Source: Variovorax sp. CF313
Lineage (GTDB): Bacteria > Pseudomonadota > Gammaproteobacteria > Burkholderiales > Burkholderiaceae_C
Direction: 5' to 3'
Assembly (NCBI RefSeq): GCF_000282635.1
Contig: NZ_AKIW01000016.1
Span: 1 to 64,000, forward strand
Length of the DNA stretch: 64,000 nt
Made by a program: the position numbers and the translations under genes
Notes under the pieces: generated by a model
Seen by the model: only the letters and a program-made list of their open reading frames with translations
What the model was told of the DNA's origin: nothing
Databases searched by the model: none
Shown: positions 16,536 through 25,525 of the stretch, in pieces
Position numbering within the stretch: position 1 is the stretch's first letter
How the letters are laid out: the number at the start of each line of letters is the position of its first letter

Positions 16536-18229
16536 GCGGCCAGTGCGAAGCCCGCCACCAGCCCGTGCGGGGCCTGCGTCACGGGTTGGAAGCTCTCTGC
16601 GCTGGCCAGCGGCCAGTAGGTTCGGAAAACATTGTGCTGCTCGTCGAGCGGGCCGAGCAGGGCGCCCGGCTGCACCTGCATCACCAGGTTGCTCAACAGG
16701 CGCACCTCGGTGTCGGAGATGCGGCGCACGATGTGGTGCGCGGTGATCTGCTGTGGATGGTCGAGGCCCGCAGCCTGCACCAGCTCCTGCAGCGCATGCA
16801 GCGTGCTGCGGTGGAAGTTGCGCACCCGGTCGGCCTTGGTCGGCACCACCAGCGCCTGCTGGCGCAACGGGTCCTGCGTGGTCACGCCCGTGGGGCAATG
16901 GCCTGTGTGGCAGCTCTGTGCCTGGATGCAGCCCAGCGCCATCATGAAGCCGCGCGCCGCGTTGCACCAGTCGGCGCCCAGCGCCATCATGCGGGCCACG
17001 TCGAAGGCGGTGATCACCTTGGCGGCGCAGCCGATCTTGATGCGGTGGCGCAGGTTCACGCCGATCAGCGTGTTGTGCACCAGCAGCAGGCCTTCCTGCA
17101 GCGGCGCGCCCACGTGGTCGCTGAATTCGACCGGTGCCGCCCCGGTGCCGCCCTCTGCGCCGTCGACCACGATGAAGTCGGGCGTGATGCCGGTGGCCTG
17201 CATCGCCTTGACGATGCCGAACCATTCCCAAGGGTGGCCCAGGCAGAACTTGAAGCCGGTCGGCTTGCCGCCCGACAGCTCGCGCAGCCGGGCGATGAAA
17301 TGCATCATCTCGGTCGGCGTGGAGAACGCGCTGTGCGAAGAAGGCGAGATGCAATCCACGCCCACCGGCACGCCCCGCGCCGCCGCAATCTCGGGTGTGA
17401 CCTTGGGGGCGGGCAGCACGCCGCCGTGCCCGGGCTTGGCGCCCTGGCTCAGCTTGATCTCGATCATCTTCACCTGCGGGTCGCGCGCGTTGGCGGTGAA
17501 GCGTTCCTCGTTGAAGCTGCCGTCGTCGTTGCGGCAGCCGAAGTAGCCCGAGCCGATTTCCCAGATCAGGTCGCCGCCATGCACGCGGTGGTGCTGCGAG
17601 ATCGAGCCCTCGCCGGTGTCGTGCGCAAAGCCGCCCATCTGCGCGCCCTTGTTGAGCGCGAGGATCGCATTGGCCGACAGCGCGCCGAAGCTCATGGCGG
17701 AGATGTTGAACACACTGGCGCTATAGGGCTGTGTACAGAGCTGCTCCGGATTGGCGCCGACCGGCTGCGGCGTGCCGCCGATCACGATGCGGAAGTCGTG
17801 GTTCGCGAGCTTCGTGGGCTGCATCGAATGGTTGATCCACTCATAGCCCGCGATGGTCACGTTCAGCTGGGTGCCGAAGGGCCGGTTGTCCGGGTCGCCC
17901 TTGGCGCGCTGGTACACCAGCGAGCGCTGGGCGCGCGAGAACGGCGCGGCTTCGGAGTCGCTCTCGATGAAGTACTGCCGCATCTCGGGGCGGATGAATT
18001 CCAGCAGAAAGCGCAGGTGGCCGATGACCGGGTAGTTGCGCAGGATCGCGTGGCGCGCCTGCCGCAGGTCGTGCACGCCGGTACCCGTGAGCACCGCGAA
18101 CACGGCCACACCGGTCCAGGCCAGCCACAGGTGCGGCGACACCAGCACGAACGCCAGGCAGGCCGCCAGACCGGCCACGCACAGGGCGAAGGCGCTGTAG
18201 CGCGCCGGAAACGGAATAATCGTGGGCAT
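16532..18229 (-). CDS. FMN-binding glutamate synthase family membrane-anchored protein
   Basis: A 565-residue protein with two N-terminal membrane helices (about 8-30 and 35-52). A glutamate-synthase FMN-barrel domain follows, with [59 protein letters not shown] and the iron-sulfur cysteines in [16 protein letters not shown]. The family is known as stand-alone GltB-like domains; no glutaminase or NADPH-binding subunit is encoded nearby, so its donor and reaction are uncertain. ATG 18229 is chosen because the membrane segment follows directly. Its stop overlaps the start of the kinase-like gene, suggesting a joint function. Confidence 0.88.
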   Translation of the reverse strand: MPTIIPFPARYSAFALCVAGLAACLAFVLVSPHLWLAWTGVAVFAVLTGTGVHDLRQARHAILRNYPVIGHLRFLLEFIRPEMRQYFIESDSEAAPFSRAQRSLVYQRAKGDPDNRPFGTQLNVTIAGYEWINHSMQPTKLANHDFRIVIGGTPQPVGANPEQLCTQPYSASVFNISAMSFGALSANAILALNKGAQMGGFAHDTGEGSISQHHRVHGGDLIWEIGSGYFGCRNDDGSFNEERFTANARDPQVKMIEIKLSQGAKPGHGGVLPAPKVTPEIAAARGVPVGVDCISPSSHSAFSTPTEMMHFIARLRELSGGKPTGFKFCLGHPWEWFGIVKAMQATGITPDFIVVDGAEGGTGAAPVEFSDHVGAPLQEGLLLVHNTLIGVNLRHRIKIGCAAKVITAFDVARMMALGADWCNAARGFMMALGCIQAQSCHTGHCPTGVTTQDPLRQQALVVPTKADRVRNFHRSTLHALQELVQAAGLDHPQQITAHHIVRRISDTEVRLLSNLVMQVQPGALLGPLDEQHNVFRTYWPLASAESFQPVTQAPHGLVAGFALAA

Positions 18230-18284
18230 AGAAGTAGTCTCGACCGGAGCCTGCTGCATCATAGAGGGCTGCCCCGAACTTGCC

Positions 18285-19076
18285 ATGACGACCATTCCCG
18301 ACTCCATTTCGCCTTCCGAGGCCCCCGCCGCAGCCCGTACACCCCTCGGCCCCGACGATTTCGACGCTCTCGACCAGGCGCTCGACGCCATGCGCGAGCA
18401 CGACGAGGAAATCCCCCAGTGGGAGTTCTGCGAAGGCTTCATGGCCGCGCTGATCTGCACCCGCCGGCCCATCATGCCCTCCGAATACTGGCCCGTGCTG
18501 CTGGGCGACAGCTTCTCCTCGGCGCAGCACATGGAGTTCGTCTGGAACTGGAAGCGCCGCTGGATCGAGATCGAGGAGGGCCTCGACGCCCCGGTCGAAA
18601 CCCTCGACGACGAACGCAGCTGGCAGCCCGAGGTGCTCGACACCCGCGGCGCCATTGCCTCGCTGCCCGAGGAAGAACGCGCCGAAGTCGCCGGAGAAGC
18701 CATTCCGTCCTTCGCGCAGGTCTGGGCGCTGGGCTTCATGTACGCGGTCGAGAACTGGCCCGAAGACTGGGCCACGCCGCGCGACAAGGACGCCGCGCGC
18801 ATGCTCGACGACGCGCTCGACAACATCGTCGCCCTGACCGAGGACGACACCGCCAAGCCCACGTTGTCGATGTACAGCGACGACGCCCCGCCCAGCGTGA
18901 GCCAGCAGCGGCTCGACGATTTCGGCGCCGCCATCTGGGCCGTGTACGACCTGCGCCAGCTCTGGAAGAGCCTGGGCCCGAAAGCCGAGACCATCCGCAA
19001 GGAAGCCACGCCCGGGCGCAACGATCCGTGTCCTTGCGGCAGCGGCAAGAAATACAAGAAATGCCACGGTGAATGA
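18285..19076 (+). CDS. UPF0149/YecA-type protein with C-terminal SEC-C zinc motif
   Basis: A 263-residue acidic cytoplasmic protein. The N-terminal two thirds match the UPF0149 (YecA/YgfB) helical family, with [23 protein letters not shown] and [17 protein letters not shown]. It ends in a SEC-C motif ([18 protein letters not shown]) that binds zinc; in SecA the same motif contacts SecB and ribosomes. The function is unknown but an association with translation or secretion is plausible from the motif. The ATG at 18285 starts just before the acidic domain. It is divergent from the glutamate-synthase-like gene with 55 bases between starts. Confidence 0.85.
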   Translation: MTTIPDSISPSEAPAAARTPLGPDDFDALDQALDAMREHDEEIPQWEFCEGFMAALICTRRPIMPSEYWPVLLGDSFSSAQHMEFVWNWKRRWIEIEEGLDAPVETLDDERSWQPEVLDTRGAIASLPEEERAEVAGEAIPSFAQVWALGFMYAVENWPEDWATPRDKDAARMLDDALDNIVALTEDDTAKPTLSMYSDDAPPSVSQQRLDDFGAAIWAVYDLRQLWKSLGPKAETIRKEATPGRNDPCPCGSGKKYKKCHGE

Positions 19077-19208
19077 CCTGGGGCTTTTGACGGGGCGTGT
19101 TCCTCGGGGCGCGATCGTTCAGAGCACCCGGTGCCCTGCGCACGCGCGCTGAACAAGAACTCCCGGAACACAAACAGAGCAGCCCGGGAGCCCGGGAGCG
19201 GGCCCCGT

Positions 19209-19526
19209 TCAGATCTTGAAGGCGCGCTGGATGTCCGGCCGCACGAGGTCGGCGTACTCGCGGTGCTTGCGGATGTAGCCCGCGATGAACTGGCACACCG
19301 GGATCACATGCAGCCCCTTCTCGCGCGCCTCGTCGAGCACGTGCCTCGCGATGCCCGAGCCCACGCCCTTGCCTTCGTGCTCCGGCAGCACCTCGGTGTG
19401 CGTGAACATGATCGCGTCGGTCAGCAGGTTGTATTCGGCGTAGGCGGCGAGCTTGCCGTCGAGCACGGCCTCGTAGCGGTGCTGCGCTTCGTTGTTGGAA
19501 AAGGCGATGGCGGTGTTGTTGCTCAT
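19209..19526 (-). CDS. GNAT-family acetyltransferase (small YjdJ-type)
   Basis: A 105-residue minimal GNAT fold with YNLLTDAIMFTHTEVLPEHEGKGVGSGIA, where GKGVGSGIA is the acetyl-CoA pyrophosphate-binding loop, then LHVIPVCQFIAGYIRKH. This is the short YjdJ/Gcn5-related type (Pfam GNAT_acetyltran-like), whose substrates are unknown. The start overlaps the stop of the NTF2-like gene by 4 bases, placing it last in the pgpA-pncC-NTF2-GNAT run on the minus strand. Confidence 0.88.
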   Translation of the reverse strand: MSNNTAIAFSNNEAQHRYEAVLDGKLAAYAEYNLLTDAIMFTHTEVLPEHEGKGVGSGIARHVLDEAREKGLHVIPVCQFIAGYIRKHREYADLVRPDIQRAFKI

Positions 19527-20017
19527 GGCTGGCGTGCAAGAAAAGTGGCGAGATTGGCCGCGGCGGTGGCGCGCACCTTGTTGCGCAGCATGGGCGTCCA
19601 GCCCAGCAGCAGGCCCGGCGTGCCGAGCGCCTGGCGCGACCAGGTCCAGAACGGGAAGCTGTCGCGGTGCGTCGCGATCAGCCCCTCGGGCGTGAAGGTG
19701 AAGTGCGCGTCGATGCTGTTGTCGACGAGGCGGCCGGTGGCGCCGAAGCGGTAGTGCGCATCCCAGTGGGCGCTGCCGCTGGTGTCGTCGGCCTTCACGT
19801 CGCGCCAGCTCAGGCGCCACACGTCGGCGCCCTTGGCCTTCGTGGCCGAGGTCAGCATGCGCCACATGCCGCCCACCTCGCGCTGCCCGCGCAGCGAGAA
19901 GGCCTCGTCGTCGAACACCGCATCGCTTGCGTAGCAGGCCTTCATGGCGGCGCCGTCGAGCTTCGCGAAGGCGCTGTAGAAGCGCTCGATGGTCTGGGCG
20001 TTGGTGGCTGCTGTCAT
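19523..20017 (-). CDS. NTF2-like (SnoaL-fold) protein
   Basis: A 164-residue protein with a nuclear-transport-factor-2-like cone fold: TIERFYSAFAKLDGAAMKACYASDAVFDDEAF at the N-terminus, then AHWDAHYRFGATGRLVDNSIDAHFTF and a C-terminal hydrophobic/basic extension (WTPMLRNKVRATAAANLATFL). Such proteins are either enzymes on small hydrophobic molecules or non-catalytic dimerisation modules; the sequence does not decide. It overlaps the next gene (GNAT) by 4 bases and follows the pncC stop by 29 bases. It is a likely member of the same transcript. Confidence 0.82.
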   Translation of the reverse strand: MTAATNAQTIERFYSAFAKLDGAAMKACYASDAVFDDEAFSLRGQREVGGMWRMLTSATKAKGADVWRLSWRDVKADDTSGSAHWDAHYRFGATGRLVDNSIDAHFTFTPEGLIATHRDSFPFWTWSRQALGTPGLLLGWTPMLRNKVRATAAANLATFLARQP

Positions 20018-20046
20018 GAGTCCTCTCGGGTTTGTGAAAAATCGGG

Positions 20047-20586
20047 TCAGCGGCCGAGCAACTCGACCAGCGTCTGCAGTGCGTACCGCACCGTGGCCGC
20101 GCGCACCGTGGCGCGGTCGCCGTCGAAGCGGCGGCGCTCGGTGCGCACGTCGCCATCGACCGACCAGCCGAACCACACCGTGCCCACCGGCTTGTCGGGC
20201 GTGCCGCCGGTCGGCCCTGCCACACCGGTCACGGCCAGCGCCACGCGCGACGGCGGCGAATGCGCGATCGCGCCCGCGGCCATCGCGCGCGCCACCGGCT
20301 CGCTGACCGCGCCGTGCGCCGCGATCACCGCCGCGTCCACGCCCAGCAGCTCGGTCTTGGCCTCGTTCGAATAGGTGATGAAGCCGCGCTCGAACCACGC
20401 GCTGGAACCGGCCAGCTCGGTGCAGGCCGCGCCGATCAGCCCGCCCGTGCAGCTTTCGGCGGTGGCCAGCATCCAGCCTTTTTTCTGCAGCAGGCCGGCC
20501 AGCGCCACGACCAGCGCGGGCGTGTCGTGGTCCGCGAGCGTCGGCAACGTCGAAGAAGAAGAGGAAGAGTCCATCGGGTTCACCAT
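20047..20586 (-). CDS. pncC: Nicotinamide-nucleotide amidase (CinA C-terminal domain protein)
   Basis: A 179-residue single-domain protein of the CinA-C/PncC family that deamidates nicotinamide mononucleotide to nicotinic acid mononucleotide in NAD recycling. Signatures are LATAESCTGGLIGAACTELAGSS (catalytic Ser/Cys region), GFITYSNEAKTELLGV, AVSEPVARAMAAGA and VTGVAGPTGGTPDKPVGTVWFG. ATG 20586 overlaps the pgpA stop; an alternative ATG at 20574 would also work. A serine run (SSSSSS) follows the start and is not part of the family core. The pgpA-cinA order is common in beta-proteobacteria. Confidence 0.92.
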   Translation of the reverse strand: MVNPMDSSSSSSTLPTLADHDTPALVVALAGLLQKKGWMLATAESCTGGLIGAACTELAGSSAWFERGFITYSNEAKTELLGVDAAVIAAHGAVSEPVARAMAAGAIAHSPPSRVALAVTGVAGPTGGTPDKPVGTVWFGWSVDGDVRTERRRFDGDRATVRAATVRYALQTLVELLGR

Positions 20587-21185
20587 GCGCGCCAGAGTGC
20601 AATGACCAGCAGCGTGCAGAACGCCGCTACCAGGTCGTCGAGGATGATGCCGAAGCCCGCGTGCCACCAGCGCACCTGCGCCGCGTCGCGCTGCTTGAAC
20701 AGCGCATCGGCCCAGGCCACCGGGCCGGGCTTGGCGGCATCGAAATAACGGAACAGCGCGAAGGCGACGGCCTGCGCGAGGAGGCCGGCCGGCGTCACCA
20801 GCCAGAGCACGATCCAGAAGGCGATCACCTCGTCCCACACCACGGCGCCGGGGTCGGCCACGTTCATGTCGCGCGCAGTCACGGTGCAGGCCCACCAGCC
20901 GATGGGCAGCGAGGCCGCGATGATCCAGCCGATGGTGGCCGGCGTGAACCACAGCTGCATCACCGAGAACGCCGCCCAGGCCCACAGAGTGCCCACGGTG
21001 CCCGGCGCGATGCGCGGCAGGCCCGAGCCGAAGCCCAGCGCGATGAAGTGCGCGGGATGCGAGAGCAGAAAGCGCAGCGTGGCGCGGCGCATCGAGGGTT
21101 GGGGCATGGCGCCGGAGGTGGTGGTCGTGGAGGAAGAAGAAGCGGCTTGCATCGGGGCAGGAGTGTCGCGCATCCGGGCCGGCAC
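20580..21185 (-). CDS. pgpA: Phosphatidylglycerophosphatase A
   Basis: A 201-residue membrane phosphatase that converts phosphatidylglycerophosphate to phosphatidylglycerol. Family landmarks are FGSGLPRIAPGTVGTLWA, the acidic metal-binding DPGAVVWDEVIAF, and ILDDLVAAF near the C-terminus, with about three membrane helices. The conserved part starts only at about residue 34. The first 33 residues are low complexity (SSSSTTTT), so the true start may be an internal ATG. It overlaps pncC by 7 bases. Its usual partner thiL is 2.3 kb away, beyond two plus-strand genes. Confidence 0.92.
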   Translation of the reverse strand: MPARMRDTPAPMQAASSSSTTTTSGAMPQPSMRRATLRFLLSHPAHFIALGFGSGLPRIAPGTVGTLWAWAAFSVMQLWFTPATIGWIIAASLPIGWWACTVTARDMNVADPGAVVWDEVIAFWIVLWLVTPAGLLAQAVAFALFRYFDAAKPGPVAWADALFKQRDAAQVRWWHAGFGIILDDLVAAFCTLLVIALWRAW

Positions 21186-21279
21186 GGTTCGGCGCAGTTT
21201 TTATTTATCAAAGCAATAGCTTGTTTAATTGACCGTGCGCGCCTAGCATCCAGGCTTCTTTCCGACTTCGTTGCTTGCC
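21186..21279. promoter_or_regulatory. AT-rich divergent promoter region between pgpA and the MFS gene
   Basis: These 94 bases contain the most AT-rich stretch in the neighbourhood (21196-21230, TTTTTATTTATCAAAGC then TTGTTTAATTG). It is a likely site for divergent promoters. I could not fix a -35/-10 pair with good spacing, and no regulator gene is adjacent. Confidence 0.4.
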
Positions 21280-22734
21280 ATGTCCTCCTCCTCCTCCTCC
21301 TCCGCACTGCGCTCCCCACCTCCCATCGCCGCATGGAGCGAGCTGTTCAGTGGCCGCAACGGCTGGCGCGCGCTCGCGCTGACCGGCGGCGTCGCGCTGC
21401 ACGCCGTCAACGTGCACATCGTGACCACGGTGCTGCCGTCGGTGGTGCGCGAGATCGGCGGGCTCGACTGGTATGCCTGGAGCACGACGCTCTTCGTGGT
21501 CGGCTCGATCCTCGGCGCCACGCTGTCGGTGCGGCTGCTCGCGGTGCTGGGCCCGCGCGGAGCGTGCCTGGCGGCGCTGGCGGTGTTCGGCGCCGGTTCG
21601 GCAGGCTGCGCGCTCGCGCCGGCCATGCCGTGGATGCTCGCGGGGCGCGCGGTGCAGGGGTTGGGCGGCGGGTTGCTCGCGGCGCTGAGCTACGGGCTGA
21701 TCCAGCTGGTGTTCGAGCAGCGGCTGTGGCCGCGCGCGGTGGCGCTGGTGTCGGGCATGTGGGGCGTCGCCACGCTGTGCGGGCCGGCCGTGGGCGGGCT
21801 GTTCGCGCAGGCCGGGCATTGGCGCTGGGCCTTCTGGTTCCTGCTGCCGGTGGCGGCGGCGCAGGCATTGCTGGTGCTCGTGCAATTGCGGCCCGAGATG
21901 GGTGTGAAGTACGCGCGGCCCGCCACGCCGCCGCGTGTGCCGATGCTGCAGATCGGCCTGCTCGCGGCTTCGGTGCTGGTGATCGCAGCCAGTGGTTTGT
22001 GGGTCGACCTGCTCCGGCAGGCCGCCGGCCTGGCACTGGGCCTGGCCATCGGCTTCGCGGCCACCCGCATCGACAGCCGCGCCGCCGTGCGCGTGCTGCC
22101 GCGCGGCGCGTATGCGATGAGCGCGCCGCTGGGCGCCATCTACGCGAGCGTGGCGCTGCTGCTGATCGGCACGGAAACCGAGATCTTCGTGCCGTACTTC
22201 CTGCAGCTGCTGCACGGCCATTCGCCGCTCATGGCGGGTTACCTCGCGGCCGCGATGGCGGGCGGCTGGAGCGCGGGTTCGCTGCTGTCCTCGGGCCGCA
22301 GTGGCACGGGAGCCGACCGCATGCTGCGCGCCGGCCCGGTGATCTGCACGCTGGGGCTGTTGGCACTCGCGTGGCTGCTGCCGTCGCAGGAATTCTTCGG
22401 TGCCGGTTTCGAGACCCTGCTGATCGCCGTCGCGCTGGCGGCCGTGGGGCTCGGCGTGGGCATCGGCTGGCCGCACCTGATCACGCGTGTGATGTCGCTG
22501 GCGCCCAAAGGTGACGAAGGCCTGGCCTCCGCTTCGATCACCACCGTGCAGCTCTACGGCATGGCCGTGGGCGCGGCCGTGGCCGGACTGGTGGCGAATG
22601 CGGCGGGGCTGGCCGTGCCGGGCGGTGTCGAAGGCGCGCAATCGGCCGCCCTCTGGCTGTTCGCGGGTTTCGCGCTTGCGCCGGCCGCCGCGGTGTGGCT
22701 CGCATACCGCGCCGTCGCGAAGCGCTCCCTATAA
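21280..22734 (+). CDS. MFS transporter, 14-helix drug-exporter type
   Basis: A 484-residue major facilitator protein with about 14 hydrophobic segments, like the DHA2 multidrug efflux family. Motif-like features are VVREIGGLDWYAWSTTLFVVGSILGATL (motif D region), LAGRAVQGLGGGLLAAL (motif A/B region) and GMWGVATLCGPAVGGLFAQAGHWRWAFWF (motif C, typical of exporters). The N-terminus has seven consecutive TCC codons (Ser) just after the ATG. It lies between pgpA and thiL in the opposite orientation and is followed 36 bases later by a lipoprotein gene. The substrate is unknown. Confidence 0.88.
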   Translation: MSSSSSSSALRSPPPIAAWSELFSGRNGWRALALTGGVALHAVNVHIVTTVLPSVVREIGGLDWYAWSTTLFVVGSILGATLSVRLLAVLGPRGACLAALAVFGAGSAGCALAPAMPWMLAGRAVQGLGGGLLAALSYGLIQLVFEQRLWPRAVALVSGMWGVATLCGPAVGGLFAQAGHWRWAFWFLLPVAAAQALLVLVQLRPEMGVKYARPATPPRVPMLQIGLLAASVLVIAASGLWVDLLRQAAGLALGLAIGFAATRIDSRAAVRVLPRGAYAMSAPLGAIYASVALLLIGTETEIFVPYFLQLLHGHSPLMAGYLAAAMAGGWSAGSLLSSGRSGTGADRMLRAGPVICTLGLLALAWLLPSQEFFGAGFETLLIAVALAAVGLGVGIGWPHLITRVMSLAPKGDEGLASASITTVQLYGMAVGAAVAGLVANAAGLAVPGGVEGAQSAALWLFAGFALAPAAAVWLAYRAVAKRSL

Positions 22735-22770
22735 TTTTTGCCACCACAACACACGGGAGGGCCTCTGCCC

Positions 22771-23481
22771 ATGAGAACTTTCATTCAACGTCTCGGGGCC
22801 CTGTCGCTCCTCATGGCCTTCGGCCTTGCACTGGTCGCCTGCGGCAACAAGGAAGCCGAGCAGCGCAAGGCCTTCACGGCCTTCCTGCAGACCCGCGTGC
22901 TCGACAAGCCCGGCCTGCGCGTGCCAATGCCCACGGAAGAAGAGAAAGCCTCCTTCGGCGACTACGCGAAGCACTACGCGGTGATCACCGATTTCAACGA
23001 AGGCATGAACAAGTCGGTGAGCCAGCCCATGACGCAGATCATGGCCAAGGGCGCGTTGCGTTCCATCGCCGACCTGGCCTCGCGCCGCGACGACCTCAAG
23101 GCCGCGAAGGACGGCCTCAACGGCCTGCGCAGCGCGCTCGACCAGCAGACCGCCAAGGCCGATGCCGCGCACGCGCAGCTCAAGCAGCCCGACGACCTGA
23201 AGCCGGTCTACGACAAGGCCTTCGACAAGACCGTGACCACGCCGGCCGGCACCTTCAAGGAAGTGTTCCCCGCGCTCGACACGGTGTTCGACAGCGCGCT
23301 GGCCATTGGCGACTTCCTCGAGAAGAACAAGTCGAAGATCCAGGTTTCGGGCACCACGGTCACCGTGGCCGACCCGGCCGTGCAGGCCGAGCTCAACAAG
23401 ATGCTTCAGCAGCTGAACGGGCAATCGGCTGCGATCAATGCGGCACAGCGAAAAATGCAGGCGATGGTGCAAGGCTCCTGA
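22771..23481 (+). CDS. DUF3053 family lipoprotein
   Basis: A 236-residue predicted lipoprotein with signal peptide MRTFIQRLGALSLLMAFGLA and lipobox LVAC (lipidated Cys near residue 24). The mature part is alpha-helical and charged (EAEQRKAFTAFLQTRVL, YAKHYAVITDFNEGMNKSV) and matches the DUF3053/YiaF type of unknown function. ATG 22771 has GGGAGGG 14-20 bases upstream, a little far for a ribosome binding site. An in-frame upstream extension to 22738 would bury the signal peptide. It follows the MFS gene and converges on thiL. Confidence 0.78.
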   Translation: MRTFIQRLGALSLLMAFGLALVACGNKEAEQRKAFTAFLQTRVLDKPGLRVPMPTEEEKASFGDYAKHYAVITDFNEGMNKSVSQPMTQIMAKGALRSIADLASRRDDLKAAKDGLNGLRSALDQQTAKADAAHAQLKQPDDLKPVYDKAFDKTVTTPAGTFKEVFPALDTVFDSALAIGDFLEKNKSKIQVSGTTVTVADPAVQAELNKMLQQLNGQSAAINAAQRKMQAMVQGS

Positions 23482-23501
23482 GCCGCGCGCGGCTCAGGCC
23501 T

Positions 23502-24458
23502 TCAGACGAAGTGGTCGAAGGAGCCGAAGCGCTGTGACACCGGCGCGCCGGCTGCATCGACGATGCGCAGGCCGGCATCGGCCTCGATGCGGCCGATGCG
23601 CGTGACGCAGGTGGCGCTGTCTTCTCCGGCTTGCTCTACTGCGGCGCGCGCCGACGGCGCAGCGGTGAAGACCAGTTCGTAGTCGTCGCCGCCCGAGAGC
23701 GCGCAGGTGCGCAGGATCTCGGTGCTCAGGCTGGGGACTTCGGCAGCGATCAAGGCCGTCGCCGCATCGGCATCGAGCGTGGCACCCACACCGCTCGAAG
23801 CGAGGATGTGGCCCAGGTCGCCGATCAACCCGTCGCTCACGTCCACCGCCGACGAGGCGATGCCGCGCAGCGCCAGCCCGAGCGCCACGCGCGGCGTGGG
23901 CTGCTCCATGCGCGCGCGGGCCGACTCGAAGGCTTCGGCCGGCAGCGCGACCGTGCCGCGAAAGGCTTCGAGCGCCAGCCGCGCGTCGCCCAGCGTGCCG
24001 CTCACCCAGATGTCGTCGCTCGCACGCGCGCCCGAACGCAGCAGCGCCGCGCCGGCCGGCACCTCGCCGAACACCGTGATGCAGATGTTGAGCGGCCCGC
24101 GCGTGGTGTCGCCGCCCACCAGCTCGCAGCCGTGCGCGTCGGCCAGCGAGAACAGGCCGCGCGAGAAGCCTTCGAGCCAGGGCTCGTCGACACCCGGCAG
24201 TGCCAGCGCGAGCGTGAAGGCCAGCGGCTTCGCGCCGCAGGCCGCAAGGTCGCTGAGGTTCACCGCCAGCGCCTTGTGGCCCAGCCGCGCCGGATCGACG
24301 GTCGAGAGAAAGTGCCGGCCCTCGACCAGCATGTCGCAGGACACCGCGAGCTGCATGCCCGGTGCCGGCGCGAGCAATGCGCAGTCGTCGCCCACGCCGA
24401 GCGGGGAGCGCGTGGCGGGGCGCTTGAAGTAGCGTGTGATCAGGTCGAATTCACCCAT
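23502..24458 (-). CDS. thiL: Thiamine-monophosphate kinase
   Basis: A 318-residue AIR-synthase/PurM-fold kinase that phosphorylates thiamine monophosphate to thiamine diphosphate. Signatures are the N-terminal GEFDLITRYF, the metal-binding GVGDDCALL, DMLVEGRHF, KALAVNLSDLAACGA, LVGGDTTRGP, SSAVDVSDGLIGDLGHI and the C-terminal LSGGDDYELVFT. Length and motifs are normal. In related genomes thiL commonly precedes pgpA; here two plus-strand genes (MFS, lipoprotein) lie between them. Confidence 0.95.
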   Translation of the reverse strand: MGEFDLITRYFKRPATRSPLGVGDDCALLAPAPGMQLAVSCDMLVEGRHFLSTVDPARLGHKALAVNLSDLAACGAKPLAFTLALALPGVDEPWLEGFSRGLFSLADAHGCELVGGDTTRGPLNICITVFGEVPAGAALLRSGARASDDIWVSGTLGDARLALEAFRGTVALPAEAFESARARMEQPTPRVALGLALRGIASSAVDVSDGLIGDLGHILASSGVGATLDADAATALIAAEVPSLSTEILRTCALSGGDDYELVFTAAPSARAAVEQAGEDSATCVTRIGRIEADAGLRIVDAAGAPVSQRFGSFDHFV

Positions 24459-24580
24459 GCAGCGAGCATAAGCGGTGGCCGTGGCGCCGGCCTGCAGGCA
24501 CGGCGGCGGCGTTCGGGTAGATTCGCCGTGGCGCCCGCCTTTCACTGCCGAAATCTTCTTGAAATAGAAAGTTCTCGACC

Positions 24581-25525
24581 ATGGCTGAAACCGTTTCCGT
24601 GTCACCCGCCACCATGTCCACGACCGAGCGCGTCGGCGAGGCGATGCGCAGGGCCCTGCCCCTGCTGCCCGGCGAGGCGCGCCAGACCGTCGAGGCCATG
24701 CTGGAGCCGGCCGCGCTGGCCATCGTGGCCGCCACGCTGGTCGTGTGGGCCGGCTCGCACTTCTTCGGTGTCGGCGAAGTGGTCGACGTGATCCTGCTCG
24801 TGGTGGGGTTCGCCGCGCTCGGTACGGCGGTGTTTTCGGGCGCCAGCGAGCTTTACGACTTCGCGCAGAAGTCGGTCAACGCCGGCTCCGACGCCGATCT
24901 CGACGAGGCTGCGAAGCACTTCGCCAAGGCGGTGATGCTGCTCGGCATCTCCACGATCCAGGCCCTGCTGCTGCGCGGCGCGGTCAAGCCGGTGGTGGCC
25001 CGCGGCATGCCCAGGATCGAGCCGCTGCCCGATGTCGGCCTGCCGCCGCCGCCCGGCGGCCCCCGCCTGCAGCTGAGCCGCCCGCGCTCGATGGCGGGCG
25101 GCGCGCTCGGTGGCACCGACATGTACGGCGCCGTCACCGTCGCGCGCAACCAGAGCCTGACAGAGCAGCGCATCACGCTGTTCCATGAACTCGTGCATCG
25201 CTACTTCGCGCCGCGCACAGGTCCGCTGCGGCAATTGCGCGCGCAGCTGCGATGGAATGCCTATTCCAAGTCGGCGCTGCTGCGCTACCTCGAAGAGGCG
25301 ATGGCCGAGGGCTACGGCCAGCTGCGCGTGCACGGGCTGGCGCAGGCGCTCGGGGCCTATCGCTTTCCGGTCCAGTTCGGCTATGTGACCGTCTCGCAGA
25401 TGCAGGTCGAAGGCATGGCGATCGGCACCATCATCCTGGGCGGCACCAGCTTCTGGGTCAGCGTGAGCGACGGGCCGATCCCGCCGAACGCTGCGCTGCC
25501 ACCGCTGCCACCGGGGTCGCGATGA
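24581..25525 (+). CDS. Membrane-helix plus HExxH metallopeptidase-like protein, candidate secreted effector
   Basis: A 314-residue protein not assigned to a characterised family. Residues 44-80 and about 124-140 are hydrophobic, separated by an amphipathic segment (ASELYDFAQKSVNAGSDADLDEAAKHFAKAV). This resembles the linker region often seen ahead of toxin domains in Rhs/PAAR polymorphic toxins. A Pro-rich hinge follows (about 148-165), then a domain with H202-E-L-V-H206 and an EEAMAEG segment at 238-244. That spacing fits a gluzincin zinc site. There is no signal peptide and no PAAR or VgrG domain. Its stop overlaps a 74-residue gene (ATGA), the usual layout of effector and immunity genes. 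A type VI locus lies 33 kb downstream. Confidence 0.55.
   Translation: MAETVSVSPATMSTTERVGEAMRRALPLLPGEARQTVEAMLEPAALAIVAATLVVWAGSHFFGVGEVVDVILLVVGFAALGTAVFSGASELYDFAQKSVNAGSDADLDEAAKHFAKAVMLLGISTIQALLLRGAVKPVVARGMPRIEPLPDVGLPPPPGGPRLQLSRPRSMAGGALGGTDMYGAVTVARNQSLTEQRITLFHELVHRYFAPRTGPLRQLRAQLRWNAYSKSALLRYLEEAMAEGYGQLRVHGLAQALGAYRFPVQFGYVTVSQMQVEGMAIGTIILGGTSFWVSVSDGPIPPNAALPPLPPGSR

Noticed and set aside
16433..19072. 879-codon plus-strand frame opposite the glutamate-synthase-like gene
   Set aside because: Low-complexity His/Arg/Ala product without motifs; the minus strand encodes a recognisable FMN domain.
19077..19208. Possible terminator between the SEC-C and GNAT genes (CCCGGGAGCCCGGGAG)
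   Set aside because: The repeats are direct as well as inverted and no T run follows in either direction, so I saw no usable terminator.
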